From the NCBI GenBank assembly GCA_017621205.1, contig JAGATQ010000040.1, positions 81,226-145,225 on the forward strand: a stretch of 64,000 bases of DNA. The letters run 5' to 3'. Numbering within the stretch: position 1 is the first letter of the stretch; each line of letters opens with the position of its first letter. The stretch comes from Lachnospira sp. Lineage in GTDB: Bacteria; Bacillota; Clostridia; Lachnospirales; Lachnospiraceae. Shown one piece after another: positions 26,594-35,562 of the stretch. The notes beneath the pieces are model-generated. The model was not told where the DNA came from. It made no database searches and saw only the letters and a program-made list of their open reading frames with translations. Position numbers and translations under genes: made by a program.

Positions 26594-27373
26594 ATGAAGA
26601 TTCAGGATTTTTGCGATATGGACAAGTTTGAAGCAATTATGGACAATTGGGCTAAAAGTACGGGGTTAGCTACTGTAGCAGTTGGAGATGATGGCAATTA
26701 TATCAGTGAGTGCTATAATTTTACTGATTTTTGCATTAAGTATACCAGAGGTTCTAAGGAAGGCTGCCGTCGGTGCGAGCGGTGTGACCAGGAGGGCACA
26801 GGGGTGTATAACTGCCATGCAGGACTGGTTGATTTTGGTATTCCAATTACTTTGGATGATGGTACGGTATTAGGAAGTATTATAGGTGGACAGGTTCTTC
26901 CAGAGGATCCGAACGAGGAATATTTTAGAAATACGGCACGGGAATTAGGAATCGATGAGAATCAGTATATTGAAGCATTACATAAGGTGAATGTGAAGAC
27001 CAGAGAAGAGATTGAGGCTTCTGCGAATCTCCTCGGTGATGTCATTAATATGTTTGTTCGTTCCAGCTACAATGCATCTGTGAATGGCAGACTGATATCA
27101 CAGTTACAGGATGGTATTGAGGAGGTATCCGAACAGATTGAGATTGCCAGTGCCAGTACGAAGAAGATTGAAGGATTTAGCAGCCGGCAGCGTATTCTAT
27201 CCTTGAATGCATCCATTGAAGCGGCAAGGGCAGGAGAAGCTGGCAGGGGCTTTGCGGTAGTGGCAAAGGAAGTTCAGAAGCTGGCAGAGGGGATGTCCGT
27301 TACCAGTACAGAGATTTCTAATGCATTAAAGACTTTAGCAGAGACATTTAAACAACTTAATGAAGGAGCATAA
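26594..27373 (+). CDS. Soluble PocR-domain chemoreceptor with minimal signalling tip
   Basis: A 259-residue cytosolic protein with no membrane segment. Residues 1-160 form a PocR-type sensory domain: [18 protein letters not shown] and [14 protein letters not shown], with Cys clusters that may hold a metal or redox centre. Residues about 180-259 contain only the hairpin tip of a methyl-accepting protein ([25 protein letters not shown]), far shorter than the usual 250-residue signalling domain and without a HAMP. Start at ATG 26594 behind GAGGAGGAATAATGTAGC. It could couple a small-molecule signal to CheA arrays or act as a stand-alone sensor. Confidence 0.82.
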   Translation: MKIQDFCDMDKFEAIMDNWAKSTGLATVAVGDDGNYISECYNFTDFCIKYTRGSKEGCRRCERCDQEGTGVYNCHAGLVDFGIPITLDDGTVLGSIIGGQVLPEDPNEEYFRNTARELGIDENQYIEALHKVNVKTREEIEASANLLGDVINMFVRSSYNASVNGRLISQLQDGIEEVSEQIEIASASTKKIEGFSSRQRILSLNASIEAARAGEAGRGFAVVAKEVQKLAEGMSVTSTEISNALKTLAETFKQLNEGA

Positions 27374-27378
27374 AATAA

Positions 27379-27409
27379 GACCTTGAAGAGATTCTCTTCA
27401 AGGTCTTTA
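27379..27409. terminator. Bidirectional terminator between PocR gene and tRNA-Arg
   Basis: GACCTTGAAGAG at 27379-27390 pairs perfectly with CTCTTCAAGGTC at 27394-27405, with TTTAT on the + side and an A-rich stretch on the other. It can serve both converging transcripts. Confidence 0.85.
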
Positions 27410-27411
27410 TA

Positions 27412-27485
27412 CGTGCGAGAGAGGATTCGAACCCCCGACACCTTGGTCCGTAGCCAAGTGCTCTATCCAGCTGAGCTACTCACAC
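27412..27485 (-). tRNA. tRNA-Arg (ACG)
   Basis: Reverse-strand 74-base cloverleaf: acceptor GTGTGAG/CTCGCAC, D-arm TAGCTCAGCTGGATAGAGCA, anticodon stem CTTGG/CCAAG with loop CTACGGA (anticodon ACG), T-arm GGGGGTTCGAATCCTC. CCA not encoded. Confidence 0.94.
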
Positions 27486-27571
27486 ATGTAAGTGATATCA
27501 TCACTCAACAAAAGACATTTTATCAAAAAGCGGGAATAAAGTCAAGCTAATAATTTTTTTATTGGTAAAAA

Positions 27572-28504
27572 TTATTCTTTGTCTGTGTTTTCAGTTTGTA
27601 TAGGATTAACATGTATCATAATATGTTTCACCTTTGGGAATGCCTCTTCGATGCGGTTATGGACCTGTTCCGCAGTTTCGTGGGCTTCTATTAAGGATTT
27701 GCTACCGTCTGCACTGATTTCCATATCGACATAGATTTTATTCCCAAATACTCTTGTTCGCAGTAAATCAATCCCTAATACCCCCTCTTGTTCGAGGGCA
27801 CAATCTCTCATCTGCTGTTCGGTTTCTTCATCACAGGATTGGTCTACCATGCGGTTTACTGCATCAATAAAGATTTCAATCGCTGCTTTAGCAATAAAAA
27901 TGCAGATGACAATGCTGGCGATGGTATCTAATATCGGATATCCCATTCTCGCTCCGCCAATACCGATTAGTGCACCGACAGAGGATAGTGCATCGGAGCG
28001 ATGGTGCCATGCATCCGCCATCAGTGCACTGGATTCCACCCGTTTGGCATTGATTTTGGTATACCAGAACATTGCTTCCTTTATTATGATAGATACGATG
28101 GCTGCAATTAAAGCCAATAAACCGGGGATTGCAAGAGACTGGTAATTGCCTGCTATAATGGTTTGGATGGCGTTGTATCCAATACCAAGTCCGGTAATCA
28201 TTAATATTGTTGCCAGAACAAGGGCAGCAACACATTCCAGACGTTCATGACCGTATGGGTGTTCCTTATCCGATTCCTTTGCCGCTAATTTGACTCCGAT
28301 AATAACAATAAAGGTACTGAATACATCGGACGCAGAATGAATTCCATCACTAACCATGGCACCGGAGTGGGAAACAAAACCGGCAAGAAGCTTGAAGATG
28401 GTTAGGATTACATTGCTGATGATACTGACAATAGAAACTCTCATAGCCACTTGTTCTAATGTTTTGTCAGCTGATGAATTGGGGGTTTTTGTTGTTGGTT
28501 CCAT
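27572..28504 (-). CDS. Cation diffusion facilitator exporter (probable Ni/Co efflux)
   Basis: CDF-family metal/proton antiporter of 310 residues: six membrane segments, HSxxD-type metal motif (SDGIHSASDV near residue 60, ADAWHHRSDALSS near residue 165) and a C-terminal ferredoxin-like cytoplasmic domain (HIMIHVNP). Start at 28504 is supported by AGGAGG eight bases upstream; the frame continues to an ATG at 28555 without a site. A NiCo riboswitch and promoter lie directly upstream on the same strand, which argues for cobalt or nickel as substrate rather than zinc. Confidence 0.93.
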   Translation of the reverse strand: MEPTTKTPNSSADKTLEQVAMRVSIVSIISNVILTIFKLLAGFVSHSGAMVSDGIHSASDVFSTFIVIIGVKLAAKESDKEHPYGHERLECVAALVLATILMITGLGIGYNAIQTIIAGNYQSLAIPGLLALIAAIVSIIIKEAMFWYTKINAKRVESSALMADAWHHRSDALSSVGALIGIGGARMGYPILDTIASIVICIFIAKAAIEIFIDAVNRMVDQSCDEETEQQMRDCALEQEGVLGIDLLRTRVFGNKIYVDMEISADGSKSLIEAHETAEQVHNRIEEAFPKVKHIMIHVNPIQTENTDKE

Positions 28505-28584
28505 GATAACTGCCTCCTGATATGGTTTTGGGTTTGCATTGTTTGCCTTAACCACTTATGTTAAAAGGTTAAGGAGAAAAATAA

Positions 28585-28697
28585 AAAACACCTGCGAAAG
28601 TAGTAATAGCAACTACTGTCCCGCAGATGTAACATCCACTGTCACCTAGGTGACCCGGCTCCTGTGACTAACGCCCTGGCCTGCTCAGTTTGTACTG
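28585..28697 (-). promoter_or_regulatory. NiCo riboswitch with terminator expression platform
   Basis: On the reverse strand the leader reads CTGAGCAGGCC...CAGGGCG...GCCGGG, then a GTCACCTAGGTGAC hairpin, and CTGCGGGACAG. These conserved blocks are those I know from the NiCo (czcD) riboswitch. The last block is shared with a terminator: CTGCG..ACAGTAGT pairs with ACTACT..CGCAG and is followed by GTGTTTTTTATTTTT. Metal binding would hold GGGACAG in the aptamer and allow read-through into the CDF gene. Confidence 0.88.
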
Positions 28698-28732
28698 TAA
28701 ATTAATTATGCAGTGCAAAGAATATTTTGAAT

Positions 28733-28761
28733 ACTATACCAAAAGAGTATGCCAATGTCAA
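28733..28761 (-). promoter_or_regulatory. Consensus promoter of the riboswitch-CDF unit
   Basis: Reverse strand TTGACA (28761-28756), 17-base spacer, TATAGT (28738-28733). Confidence 0.85.
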
Positions 28762-28789
28762 TAAAAAGGTGCCAAAATTATTCGGGTAT

Positions 28790-29500
28790 TTATAGATGTT
28801 GTATATCACATTTCATATATGCAATTTTGAATGCCTTCCATTTTCGTCTGGATACTGGTAGTTTCTCCCCGCTTGCAAGCAGTAGTACCTGTTTTTCAAA
28901 GCCGGTGACTAAGGTGAGATTTACCAGATATTTGCTATGACAGCGGAAGAAAAGGGTGTCTGGCAGTTGTTTTTCCCATTGGAGAAGGCTCTCCTCGCAA
29001 TAATACATATCTGTTCTCGTCCACAATTCGCTTCCGCCGGATTGCGCGGATAGATAACAAATATCCCGGACAGGAATCTCCTGAGGAACCCCTCTTTTGA
29101 GCAGACATACGGTTTCTGTCAGCTTAAGCTCTTTCATGCAATCATAAAGAATGTCAAAGAATTCCTGTTCTATAACAGGCTTTGTCATAAAGCGGAATAC
29201 TCTTGCTTCAAAACCTTCCTTATATCTTTGTTCGTAGGATGTCAGAATTACAATAATTGTTTTTGGGAATTTGGTTAAAATCTTTTTTGACCATTCGATT
29301 CCGTCTTCTGATGTATCTGCAAACTCCAAGTCCATAAAGATGACATCGATACTGGTCTCCTGCATATATTCATATAACATGGAGGGTTTTGGGAAATAAA
29401 TTAAATCATGTTTCAATGTATTATTATTATTGAATCGGTTTAACAGTGAGTGTAGCTCTTTGGCTATAATTTTATGGTCATCGCACACAACAATTTGCAT
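28790..29500 (-). CDS. LytTR-family response regulator (AgrA-like)
   Basis: A 236-residue two-domain regulator. The receiver (residues 1-125) has CDDHKI, phosphoacceptor Asp in VIFMDLEF and a Lys-Pro in FMTKPV. The C-terminal LytTR DNA-binding domain (about 135-236) includes IPVRDICYLSAQ and FFRCHSKYLVNLTLV. It lies 47 bases downstream of the kinase gene on the same strand and is its evident partner. Its 3' end reaches to within 30 bases of the -35 box of the CDF promoter, which is transcribed in the same direction. DNA targets unknown. Confidence 0.92.
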   Translation of the reverse strand: MQIVVCDDHKIIAKELHSLLNRFNNNNTLKHDLIYFPKPSMLYEYMQETSIDVIFMDLEFADTSEDGIEWSKKILTKFPKTIIVILTSYEQRYKEGFEARVFRFMTKPVIEQEFFDILYDCMKELKLTETVCLLKRGVPQEIPVRDICYLSAQSGGSELWTRTDMYYCEESLLQWEKQLPDTLFFRCHSKYLVNLTLVTGFEKQVLLLASGEKLPVSRRKWKAFKIAYMKCDIQHL

Positions 29501-29547
29501 AGTTTACCTCGTTTCCCTATCTTAAGTTTCTTAGATTTATAGTGTCA

Positions 29548-30753
29548 TTACAATGGAAGATATACATTTATCGTAATGAGCTCTCCATTTTTATTTTCTT
29601 CTATTGTTCCCTGGTATTTATCCAAAATCTGTTTGATTTTTTGGACGCCAAAACCATGATTTTTATCATGTCTTTTTTTCGTTTGTGAAAGGATGCTTTC
29701 ATAATCCCAATTAATGCTGTTGGATATGGCGATGCAAAGAAATTGTTTTCCTGTCTGAAAATGAACAATAAGCTGTGCAGTTTTTTTGGTACTGTACTGG
29801 TTTGCAGCATGGATGGCGTTGGATAAAAGGTTGGAGAATAAGGTGCATAAATCCAAGTCTGAAACCGTTTGCAGTTTAGGCAGATTCCCATATACCGTTA
29901 CCGCAACGGTTTCCTTACAAAAATGTGGTAAATCATAGTTTAAAATTGCATCCACGATATCATTTCCGGATAGATATAATTTGTCCTGGACAGAAAAATC
30001 ATTCTGAAGGCTTTCAAAATAATTTTGCAGTCTTTCCTTGTTTCCCTCCTTAAGTAACGCTTCCATACAGGTAAAATGGTTGCGTATATCATGGCGGAAT
30101 TTTCTAAGCTCCATATCCAAAAGTTCGGTGCTTTTATAATGCTCAAGCTGTTTTTCCAGCAAATGCAGATTGTCTTCCCGTTCCTCCTTTTCCTGTATTA
30201 AGAACCGCTCTACAAAATACACAATCGCTAAAATGCAGATAGAGGTCAGAACAAAAAGGACAAGCCGGTATGCTATAACCTCTACAAAGGCGGCTTCCCC
30301 CAAAGGTAAAAGCTTGTTGGGATAATGCAGATGGGCTGCCACCAAGGAGACAAAATAGGTAGAAATGGTAATCAACATTAATTTGTAGTCAAAGAAAAAA
30401 ACAAAGGCGGCAAAAAATAAAAAGGTACATTCCCATACATGGGTGGAGGGGAAAAAGTTTAGTATCAGATTATATTGTATAAAAAGAATTATAAAAATAT
30501 ATATCTTTAGCTGCATTAAATGTGAGGAAATATAGGTGTTATCTTTATAATTATGGTAGATGAGATACAGGGCAATTCCAAGGTATATGGATTGGCTTAA
30601 GTCAAATACGATTATGTTATTCCATGATATTTCCTGATATAGACCTGCTATTTTACAGATGGTCCAGAATATTCCTGCACACATGCAAAATCCCGGTATT
30701 AATAGCAGTACATAAATATATACGGAGTTCCAGTATTTTTTAATAACATCCAT
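29548..30753 (-). CDS. GHKL sensor histidine kinase with six-helix membrane sensor (AgrC-like)
   Basis: A 401-residue kinase. Six hydrophobic segments fill residues 1-205; then a coiled linker, the dimerisation box FRHDIRNHFTCM, the N-box LLSNAIHAANQ and the G-box HGFGVQKIKQIL. I place the start at ATG 30753 behind AAAAGGGA; the frame is open to an ATG at 30819. The whole membrane region aligns without gaps in its first 50 residues to the divergently transcribed chemoreceptor at 30950 (CAGI, GLYxxISW, IQ[YF]NxIL, FF.D). No AgrB/AgrD-like gene is nearby, so a peptide ligand is only a possibility. Confidence 0.88.
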   Translation of the reverse strand: MDVIKKYWNSVYIYVLLLIPGFCMCAGIFWTICKIAGLYQEISWNNIIVFDLSQSIYLGIALYLIYHNYKDNTYISSHLMQLKIYIFIILFIQYNLILNFFPSTHVWECTFLFFAAFVFFFDYKLMLITISTYFVSLVAAHLHYPNKLLPLGEAAFVEVIAYRLVLFVLTSICILAIVYFVERFLIQEKEEREDNLHLLEKQLEHYKSTELLDMELRKFRHDIRNHFTCMEALLKEGNKERLQNYFESLQNDFSVQDKLYLSGNDIVDAILNYDLPHFCKETVAVTVYGNLPKLQTVSDLDLCTLFSNLLSNAIHAANQYSTKKTAQLIVHFQTGKQFLCIAISNSINWDYESILSQTKKRHDKNHGFGVQKIKQILDKYQGTIEENKNGELITINVYLPL

Positions 30754-30852
30754 AACCAGTCCCTTTTCTTTCCTGTTTCTTTTTATTTTACCTGTTTCCA
30801 TAAGAAATGCAATAACCATTTAATGGGTATTTTCTACCAGATAATATTTTTC

Positions 30853-30883
30853 TTTACCAGTTTTCTATGCGAAATTGTATACT
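30853..30883 (+). promoter_or_regulatory. Possible promoter of the membrane chemoreceptor gene
   Basis: TATACT at 30878-30883 with TTACCA 18 bases upstream. It lies in the 196-base divergent gap between kinase and receptor genes; shared regulation by the LytTR protein is possible but no repeat pair stands out clearly. Confidence 0.4.
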
Positions 30884-30949
30884 AACGGTAAGTATATGTC
30901 TTTATCAGACAGGAAAATAAAAGGAATCACTGGAAAGGAGAATACACCA

Positions 30950-32485
30950 ATGAATCAAAAAACAACGAATGCACTAGACCTGTATATGACAAAGGTATTT
31001 ACATGGATTATGTTAATCGTAACCGGTTCTGTCACCTGTGCCGGAATTACGTTCCTGGCATTAAAGCTGCTAGGGTTGTACCCTACGATATCGTGGTTAG
31101 GATTAATGCTGTTTCTTGCCTCAGATATTATTTATGTTATTGTTGGTATTTTCCTGATTAAACGAGCTGTCGTAAATGGTATTTTGGATGGCAGGATGTT
31201 TAAGCTTGGGAAAAGGTATTTATTTTTCATTATGATTATTCAGTTCAATTTTATTCTTTATCTGATTCCTACGAGGGAATTCTGGGGATATATGTTTTTC
31301 TTTTTGATATTGACCGCATTTTTTTTGGATATACAGTATACGGCAACACTTTCCGGTATTATTGCGGCTTCCTATCTTATTTTTCTTGCAGTAAATTGGA
31401 GGGAGGCTCTGCCAGTACAAGATGCATTGTTTGTTCCGGAAACAATATTACGATTTGTTGGTATTGTATTATCTCTTGCCTCCATCTGTTTGCTGACATG
31501 GTTTGTGGGGGAATTTTTAGCTAACGCCAAGCGTGATGAATTAGAGCAAAAGCAGGACCAGGCACAAAATGTATTGAATGAAGCGGCTGAAATTGGGAAC
31601 CATTTATCAGCTACAAGCCAGAATATATTAGAGACTACGGAACGGCAGGACAGCTCTACACAAGAATTATCGGTTATTACAGAGGAGCTTAAAAAGATGA
31701 GTGAAAGGCTTTTGTCGCATTCCAAAGAAAATACAGAAAATCTGTTCCAGTTAAACCAAACCAGCGAACGGGTGTCTGAGCAGATTTTTGATGTAAGCCA
31801 GATGTCTCAGCAGTTGGTAGGCTTATCTAACGAAAATGAAATTGCTATCAACCAGTTAATGGATGGAGGCCAGGTTGTTGCCTGTGCTAATCGGGATACG
31901 ATGGAGGCGGTGTCTCATTTGCTGGAGGGAACGAAGCAGATGACAACGACGCTTGTTTTAATAAATGAGATTGCTTCTTCAACGAATCTCCTTGCGTTAA
32001 ATGCTTCTATCGAGGCGGCACGGGCAGGGGAAGCCGGCAAGGGCTTTGCCGTTGTTGCCAATGAAATTGGTACACTGGCAAGCAATACGCAGGCATCATT
32101 AAAGGAGATTAACCGGCTTATGAGTGCGTTGGAGCAGGATACATCATTAGTATCCAATTCCATTGAGACAAGCTCCCAAAAGCTTGAGGAACAAAATGCA
32201 GTGATGCAGGATACCATTGCAAAGATAAAGGATATGATGCGATTATTAAACCAATGCCTAGGGGCGGTGGAGAATGTTCATCAGGAAAATACACTGCAAA
32301 AACAATTGGTGGAAACAACATATCAATATAACACAAAAATGCAGGAACAGATTGAGGTACAGGACCAGCGGTTTGGGGAGATAGCTGATGTGGTTCAGAA
32401 CAGTGTGGGAGTGGTATCGGAACTTGCACTGCAGGCAGACCGGCTGAACGAGGTGATTCATCAGTTGAACCAGCTGTTAGAATAA
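30950..32485 (+). CDS. Methyl-accepting chemotaxis protein sharing the kinase sensor domain
   Basis: A 511-residue receptor. Residues 1-210 form six membrane segments with no large external domain, followed directly by a cytoplasmic signalling domain without recognisable HAMP. The tip [27 protein letters not shown] is intact and coiled coil continues to the C-terminus. Start at ATG 30950 follows AAAGGAGAATACACCA. The membrane part is homologous to that of the divergent kinase (C30/C25, G42/G37, W49/W44 at a constant offset of five). A short transcript with its own promoter follows at 32505. Confidence 0.9.
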   Translation: MNQKTTNALDLYMTKVFTWIMLIVTGSVTCAGITFLALKLLGLYPTISWLGLMLFLASDIIYVIVGIFLIKRAVVNGILDGRMFKLGKRYLFFIMIIQFNFILYLIPTREFWGYMFFFLILTAFFLDIQYTATLSGIIAASYLIFLAVNWREALPVQDALFVPETILRFVGIVLSLASICLLTWFVGEFLANAKRDELEQKQDQAQNVLNEAAEIGNHLSATSQNILETTERQDSSTQELSVITEELKKMSERLLSHSKENTENLFQLNQTSERVSEQIFDVSQMSQQLVGLSNENEIAINQLMDGGQVVACANRDTMEAVSHLLEGTKQMTTTLVLINEIASSTNLLALNASIEAARAGEAGKGFAVVANEIGTLASNTQASLKEINRLMSALEQDTSLVSNSIETSSQKLEEQNAVMQDTIAKIKDMMRLLNQCLGAVENVHQENTLQKQLVETTYQYNTKMQEQIEVQDQRFGEIADVVQNSVGVVSELALQADRLNEVIHQLNQLLE

Positions 32486-32504
32486 TGATTTTGTCACAAT
32501 TTTG

Positions 32505-32533
32505 TTGTAGAACATTAGGGGATATGATATAAT
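32505..32533 (+). promoter_or_regulatory. Promoter of a short hairpin leader before the thyA-folA cluster
   Basis: TTGTAG at 32505-32510, 17-base spacer, TATAAT at 32528-32533, 20 bases after the chemoreceptor stop. Confidence 0.65.
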
Positions 32534-32539
32534 AAAAGC

Positions 32540-32608
32540 AATGAGCATTACAAAGATAAAGCAGAGGTAATCCGGCTGTGGGTAGCCGGATTTACCAATG
32601 CTTTTTTC
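32540..32608 (+). ncRNA. Short leader RNA ending in an intrinsic terminator (attenuator or small RNA)
   Basis: GGTAATCCGGCT (32566-32577) pairs with AGCCGGATTTACC (32584-32596) and AGCATT (32544-32549) pairs with AATGCT (32597-32602), directly followed by T6. Because the promoter above starts only a few bases upstream, the predicted RNA is about 65 bases. It may be an attenuator for the genes from 32639 onward or simply a terminator with a spurious promoter. I do not match it to a known riboswitch. Confidence 0.5.
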
Positions 32609-32638
32609 TATCAAGCTGAGAAGGGAATGTGATGAAGG

Positions 32639-32845
32639 ATGGAGCCGATTAGTCAGGACGGACTGTTAATTGCCATTGTGGATACCTTAGAAAACAACAA
32701 TAAACCGGTACTGGAACGGATAGAGCGTCTGGAACGTGAGCTTACAGAGCTTCGTAAGCTTGTTCAGGTGAATCAGGGAATGGTAGAAGAGATTTATCAG
32801 GCGATGGCGTCAGGATATCTTGGCGGTAATACTCCGGGGGAGTAG
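32639..32845 (+). CDS. Small coiled-coil protein, unknown function
   Basis: A 68-residue acidic/helical protein with a heptad-like stretch NKPVLERIERLERELTELRKLV, no membrane segment. A GAAGG lies close to the ATG and the frame has coding-like codon use. It is the first gene after the hairpin leader and lies 70 bases before the NUDIX gene. No family recognised. Confidence 0.6.
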   Translation: MEPISQDGLLIAIVDTLENNNKPVLERIERLERELTELRKLVQVNQGMVEEIYQAMASGYLGGNTPGE

Positions 32846-32915
32846 TCCGTATTACAATAGTAATATGGAACAGGTAGAACGTTAGGGTATCGTTATTGGG
32901 AGAGGAGCTTTCAAA

Positions 32916-33452
32916 ATGAGGCCATATACGGTAATAGAGTCCAGGCATCAAAGGCTTGGACGGTTTGATGTGTGTCAGGATACACTGCTCATTAATAAGC
33001 AAACGTACCCTTATTCCTATACCAGAATGAAGGAAAGTGTTGCTATCATTCCGGTAGATGAGGAAAAACAAATGGTTGGTCTGGTTTATCAATACCGCCA
33101 TTCTATTGATAAATGGGTGTATGAGGCAGCTGCAGGTGCCATTGAGAAGGGAGAAACACCAGAGGAGGCGGCGATTCGGGAGCTTAAGGAAGAGACTGGA
33201 TTTATTGTTGAGCCTGAGAATGTAATTGCATTGGGAGCAGTATATCCGGTCGCAGGCATCAGCGATGAGAAAATGCATTTGTTTGTGGGATGTGGTTTTG
33301 CACAGACGGAGCCGCAACATGAACCAACAGAATTTGTGAAGCCGTGTATTATGTCCATGGCTGATTTGGAACAATACATTATGGATGGTACCTTTTCTAA
33401 TATGTATGGAATTGCCTTGTGGTATAAATATCTTTTACATAGAGGAAAATAA
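32916..33452 (+). CDS. NUDIX hydrolase, ADP-ribose pyrophosphatase type
   Basis: A 178-residue NUDIX enzyme. The complete Nudix box (G-x5-E-x7-REL-x-EE-x-GF) runs from AAAGAIEKGETPEEAA to LKEETGF at about residues 70-95. Downstream blocks (VYPVAGISDEKMHLFV) resemble ADP-ribose pyrophosphatase (NudF). AGAGGAG precedes the ATG. It lies 30 bases before thyA, so probably in one transcript; a housecleaning role in nucleotide metabolism is inferred. Confidence 0.88.
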   Translation: MRPYTVIESRHQRLGRFDVCQDTLLINKQTYPYSYTRMKESVAIIPVDEEKQMVGLVYQYRHSIDKWVYEAAAGAIEKGETPEEAAIRELKEETGFIVEPENVIALGAVYPVAGISDEKMHLFVGCGFAQTEPQHEPTEFVKPCIMSMADLEQYIMDGTFSNMYGIALWYKYLLHRGK

Positions 33453-33482
33453 AAGCAGGATAAAATTTAGGAGGAGCATAAG

Positions 33483-34331
33483 ATGAGTTATGCAGATACA
33501 TTATTTGTTAAGATGTGTAAGGATATTTTAGACAATGGTTACAGTACAGAGGGGGAAAAGGTGCGTCCTCACTGGGCGGATGGCAGCAGTGCTTATACCA
33601 TTAAGCAGTTTGGTGTGGTCAACCGCTATGATTTGTCCAAGGAATTCCCGGCATTGACATTGCGAAAGACTTATATTAAATCAGCGGTGGATGAGCTTTT
33701 GTGGATCTGGCAGAAGAAATCTAACAACGTAAATGAGTTAAAAAGCCATATATGGGATGAGTGGGCAGATGAGGATGGTTCTATCGGAAAGGCATACGGC
33801 TATCAGCTAGGTGTGAAGCACCAGTACAAAGAGGGTATGATGGACCAGGTGGACCGGGTAATCTATGATTTGAAACATAATCCCTACAGCCGTAGAATTA
33901 TGACCAATATTTATGTACATCAGGATTTGCATGAAATGAATCTATATCCCTGTGCCTATAGCGTTACGTTTAATGTGACGAAGGAGCCGGATAGTGATAT
34001 GCTTACCCTGAATGCGGTGCTGAACCAGAGAAGTCAGGATATTCTGACTGCCAATAACTGGAATGTGGTACAATATGCGGTGCTGGTACACATGCTGGCA
34101 CAGGTGTGTGATATGAAGCCGGGGATTCTGCTTCATGTTATTGCAGATGCCCACATTTATGACCGTCATATACCAATTGTGAAGGAACTGATTAGTCGTC
34201 CGGCTTATGATGCCCCTGTCTTTAAATTGAACCCGCAGATTAAGGATTTTTATGAGTTTACGGTAGATGATATTACGATTGAGAATTACCAGACAGGAGA
34301 ACAGATAACTGATATTCCGGTGGCGATATAG
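33483..34331 (+). CDS. thyA: Thymidylate synthase
   Basis: Converts dUMP to dTMP using methylene-tetrahydrofolate. The catalytic Cys lies in NLYPCAYSV near residue 160, and the substrate block LNQRSQDILTANNWNVVQYAVL and the HVIADAHIYDRH block are clear. 282 residues. The PCAY form rather than PCHxxxQ is the variant found in some Firmicutes. TAGGAGGAGC precedes the ATG. folA, which regenerates tetrahydrofolate from the dihydrofolate produced here, follows. Confidence 0.96.
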   Translation: MSYADTLFVKMCKDILDNGYSTEGEKVRPHWADGSSAYTIKQFGVVNRYDLSKEFPALTLRKTYIKSAVDELLWIWQKKSNNVNELKSHIWDEWADEDGSIGKAYGYQLGVKHQYKEGMMDQVDRVIYDLKHNPYSRRIMTNIYVHQDLHEMNLYPCAYSVTFNVTKEPDSDMLTLNAVLNQRSQDILTANNWNVVQYAVLVHMLAQVCDMKPGILLHVIADAHIYDRHIPIVKELISRPAYDAPVFKLNPQIKDFYEFTVDDITIENYQTGEQITDIPVAI

Positions 34332-34346
34332 AACGAAAGGCTGGTT

Positions 34347-34395
34347 AGACAGTGTACTAATAGAGCTGTGCAATTGACAGTGTTCTGTCTTTTTT
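34347..34395 (+). terminator. Possible terminator between thyA and folA
   Basis: AGACAG at 34347-34352 pairs with CTGTCT at 34385-34390, followed by T5. The stem is short with a large loop, so read-through into folA is plausible. Confidence 0.5.
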
Positions 34396-34414
34396 AAGAT
34401 TGGGGAGGAAGAAT

Positions 34415-34927
34415 ATGAAATTAATCGTAGCGGTTGCAAAGGATTGGGGAATTGGAAAGGACGGACAGCTTTTGACCCGCAATAAAGAGGATATGAAGTT
34501 TTTCCGTGAAACAACTACTGGGCAGGTAGTGATTATGGGGAGAAAGACGCTTGAGAGTTTCCCGGGGGGCAAACCGTTAAAAGACCGGGATAATATTGTG
34601 ATTACCAGTGATAAGGCGTTTGAGAGAGAGGGAGCGTATATTGTGCATTCCATTGAGGAGGCAATAGAGAGAGCGAAGGAGTGTGCTGTGGATGCGAGGG
34701 AGATATTTGTCATAGGCGGTGAAAGCATTTATCGGCAGATGCTTTCATATTGTGATACTGCATATATTACGAAGATGAACCAGACCTACCCTGCGGACAG
34801 TTATTTTCCTAATCTGGATACGCATAAGGATTGGAAGCTTCATAACGTATCAGAGGAGCATACTTATCCAGATGGACAATTTGTTTTTTGCACTTATCTG
34901 CGAGAAGCAAAGAATGAAGAGGGGTAA
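34415..34927 (+). CDS. folA: Dihydrofolate reductase
   Basis: Reduces dihydrofolate to tetrahydrofolate with NADPH. Start MKLIVAVAKDWGIGKDGQLL is typical, the NADPH block VIMGRKTLESFPGGKPLKDR and the FVIGGESIYRQML block are present. 170 residues. GGGAGGAAG precedes ATG 34415. Paired with thyA as in many bacteria. Confidence 0.95.
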   Translation: MKLIVAVAKDWGIGKDGQLLTRNKEDMKFFRETTTGQVVIMGRKTLESFPGGKPLKDRDNIVITSDKAFEREGAYIVHSIEEAIERAKECAVDAREIFVIGGESIYRQMLSYCDTAYITKMNQTYPADSYFPNLDTHKDWKLHNVSEEHTYPDGQFVFCTYLREAKNEEG

Positions 34928-35002
34928 ATAATTCCAAGCTCATCAGGTATATTTTTCATAATTTGGAACATCCTAACACTAAAAGAGTGTGGGGTGAGCG
35001 TA

Positions 35003-35470
35003 ATGGAAGGAACAAATCTTGTTACAAAGCAGGAAGAAGAGAACAAAAGTCACATTCTCGAGGAGGGATGTAAGCTTTTGTTCTTATTTTTGTTTGGAGG
35101 AATGGTATACTATTTCATGGAAATATTGTTTCGGGATTACTCGCATGTTTCTATGATAATATGTGGTGGATTAAGCTTCGTTTTAATTGGTGCATTAAAT
35201 GAAGGGGACAGGGATTATTCCGTGCTTTCCCAGATGGTGATTGGAGCAGGGATTATTACAACGCTGGAATTTATTACCGGCGTGATTGTAAATCTCATTT
35301 TGCATTTAAATGTGTGGGATTATTCCTTGGAGCCTTATAATTTAATGGGACAAGTGTGTCTGGCATATAGTAATCTCTGGTTTTTGCTTTCATTTCTTTG
35401 TATTGTATTAGATGATTTTATCAGAAGCTTTGTGTTTGGAGAACCCAAGGTTACTTATCGGTGGTTGTAG
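35003..35470 (+). CDS. Small four-TM membrane protein, putative permease-like (CmpB family)
   Basis: A 155-residue protein with four hydrophobic segments. The WDYSLEPYNLMGQVCLAYSNLWFLLSF region resembles a family annotated as putative ABC transporter permease. No ATPase or binding protein is adjacent, so a transport role is unproved. Start at ATG 35003 with GGGGTGA upstream; GTG 34994 is an alternative. Confidence 0.6.
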   Translation: MEGTNLVTKQEEENKSHILEEGCKLLFLFLFGGMVYYFMEILFRDYSHVSMIICGGLSFVLIGALNEGDRDYSVLSQMVIGAGIITTLEFITGVIVNLILHLNVWDYSLEPYNLMGQVCLAYSNLWFLLSFLCIVLDDFIRSFVFGEPKVTYRWL

Positions 35471-35562
35471 GGAAAATAATATAAAAAATACTGGTAAAGA
35501 CACGCAACATTTTTGTGGTATATGAATAATATGAAAGGAAATGGAATGTTTGGGAGTGTGTT

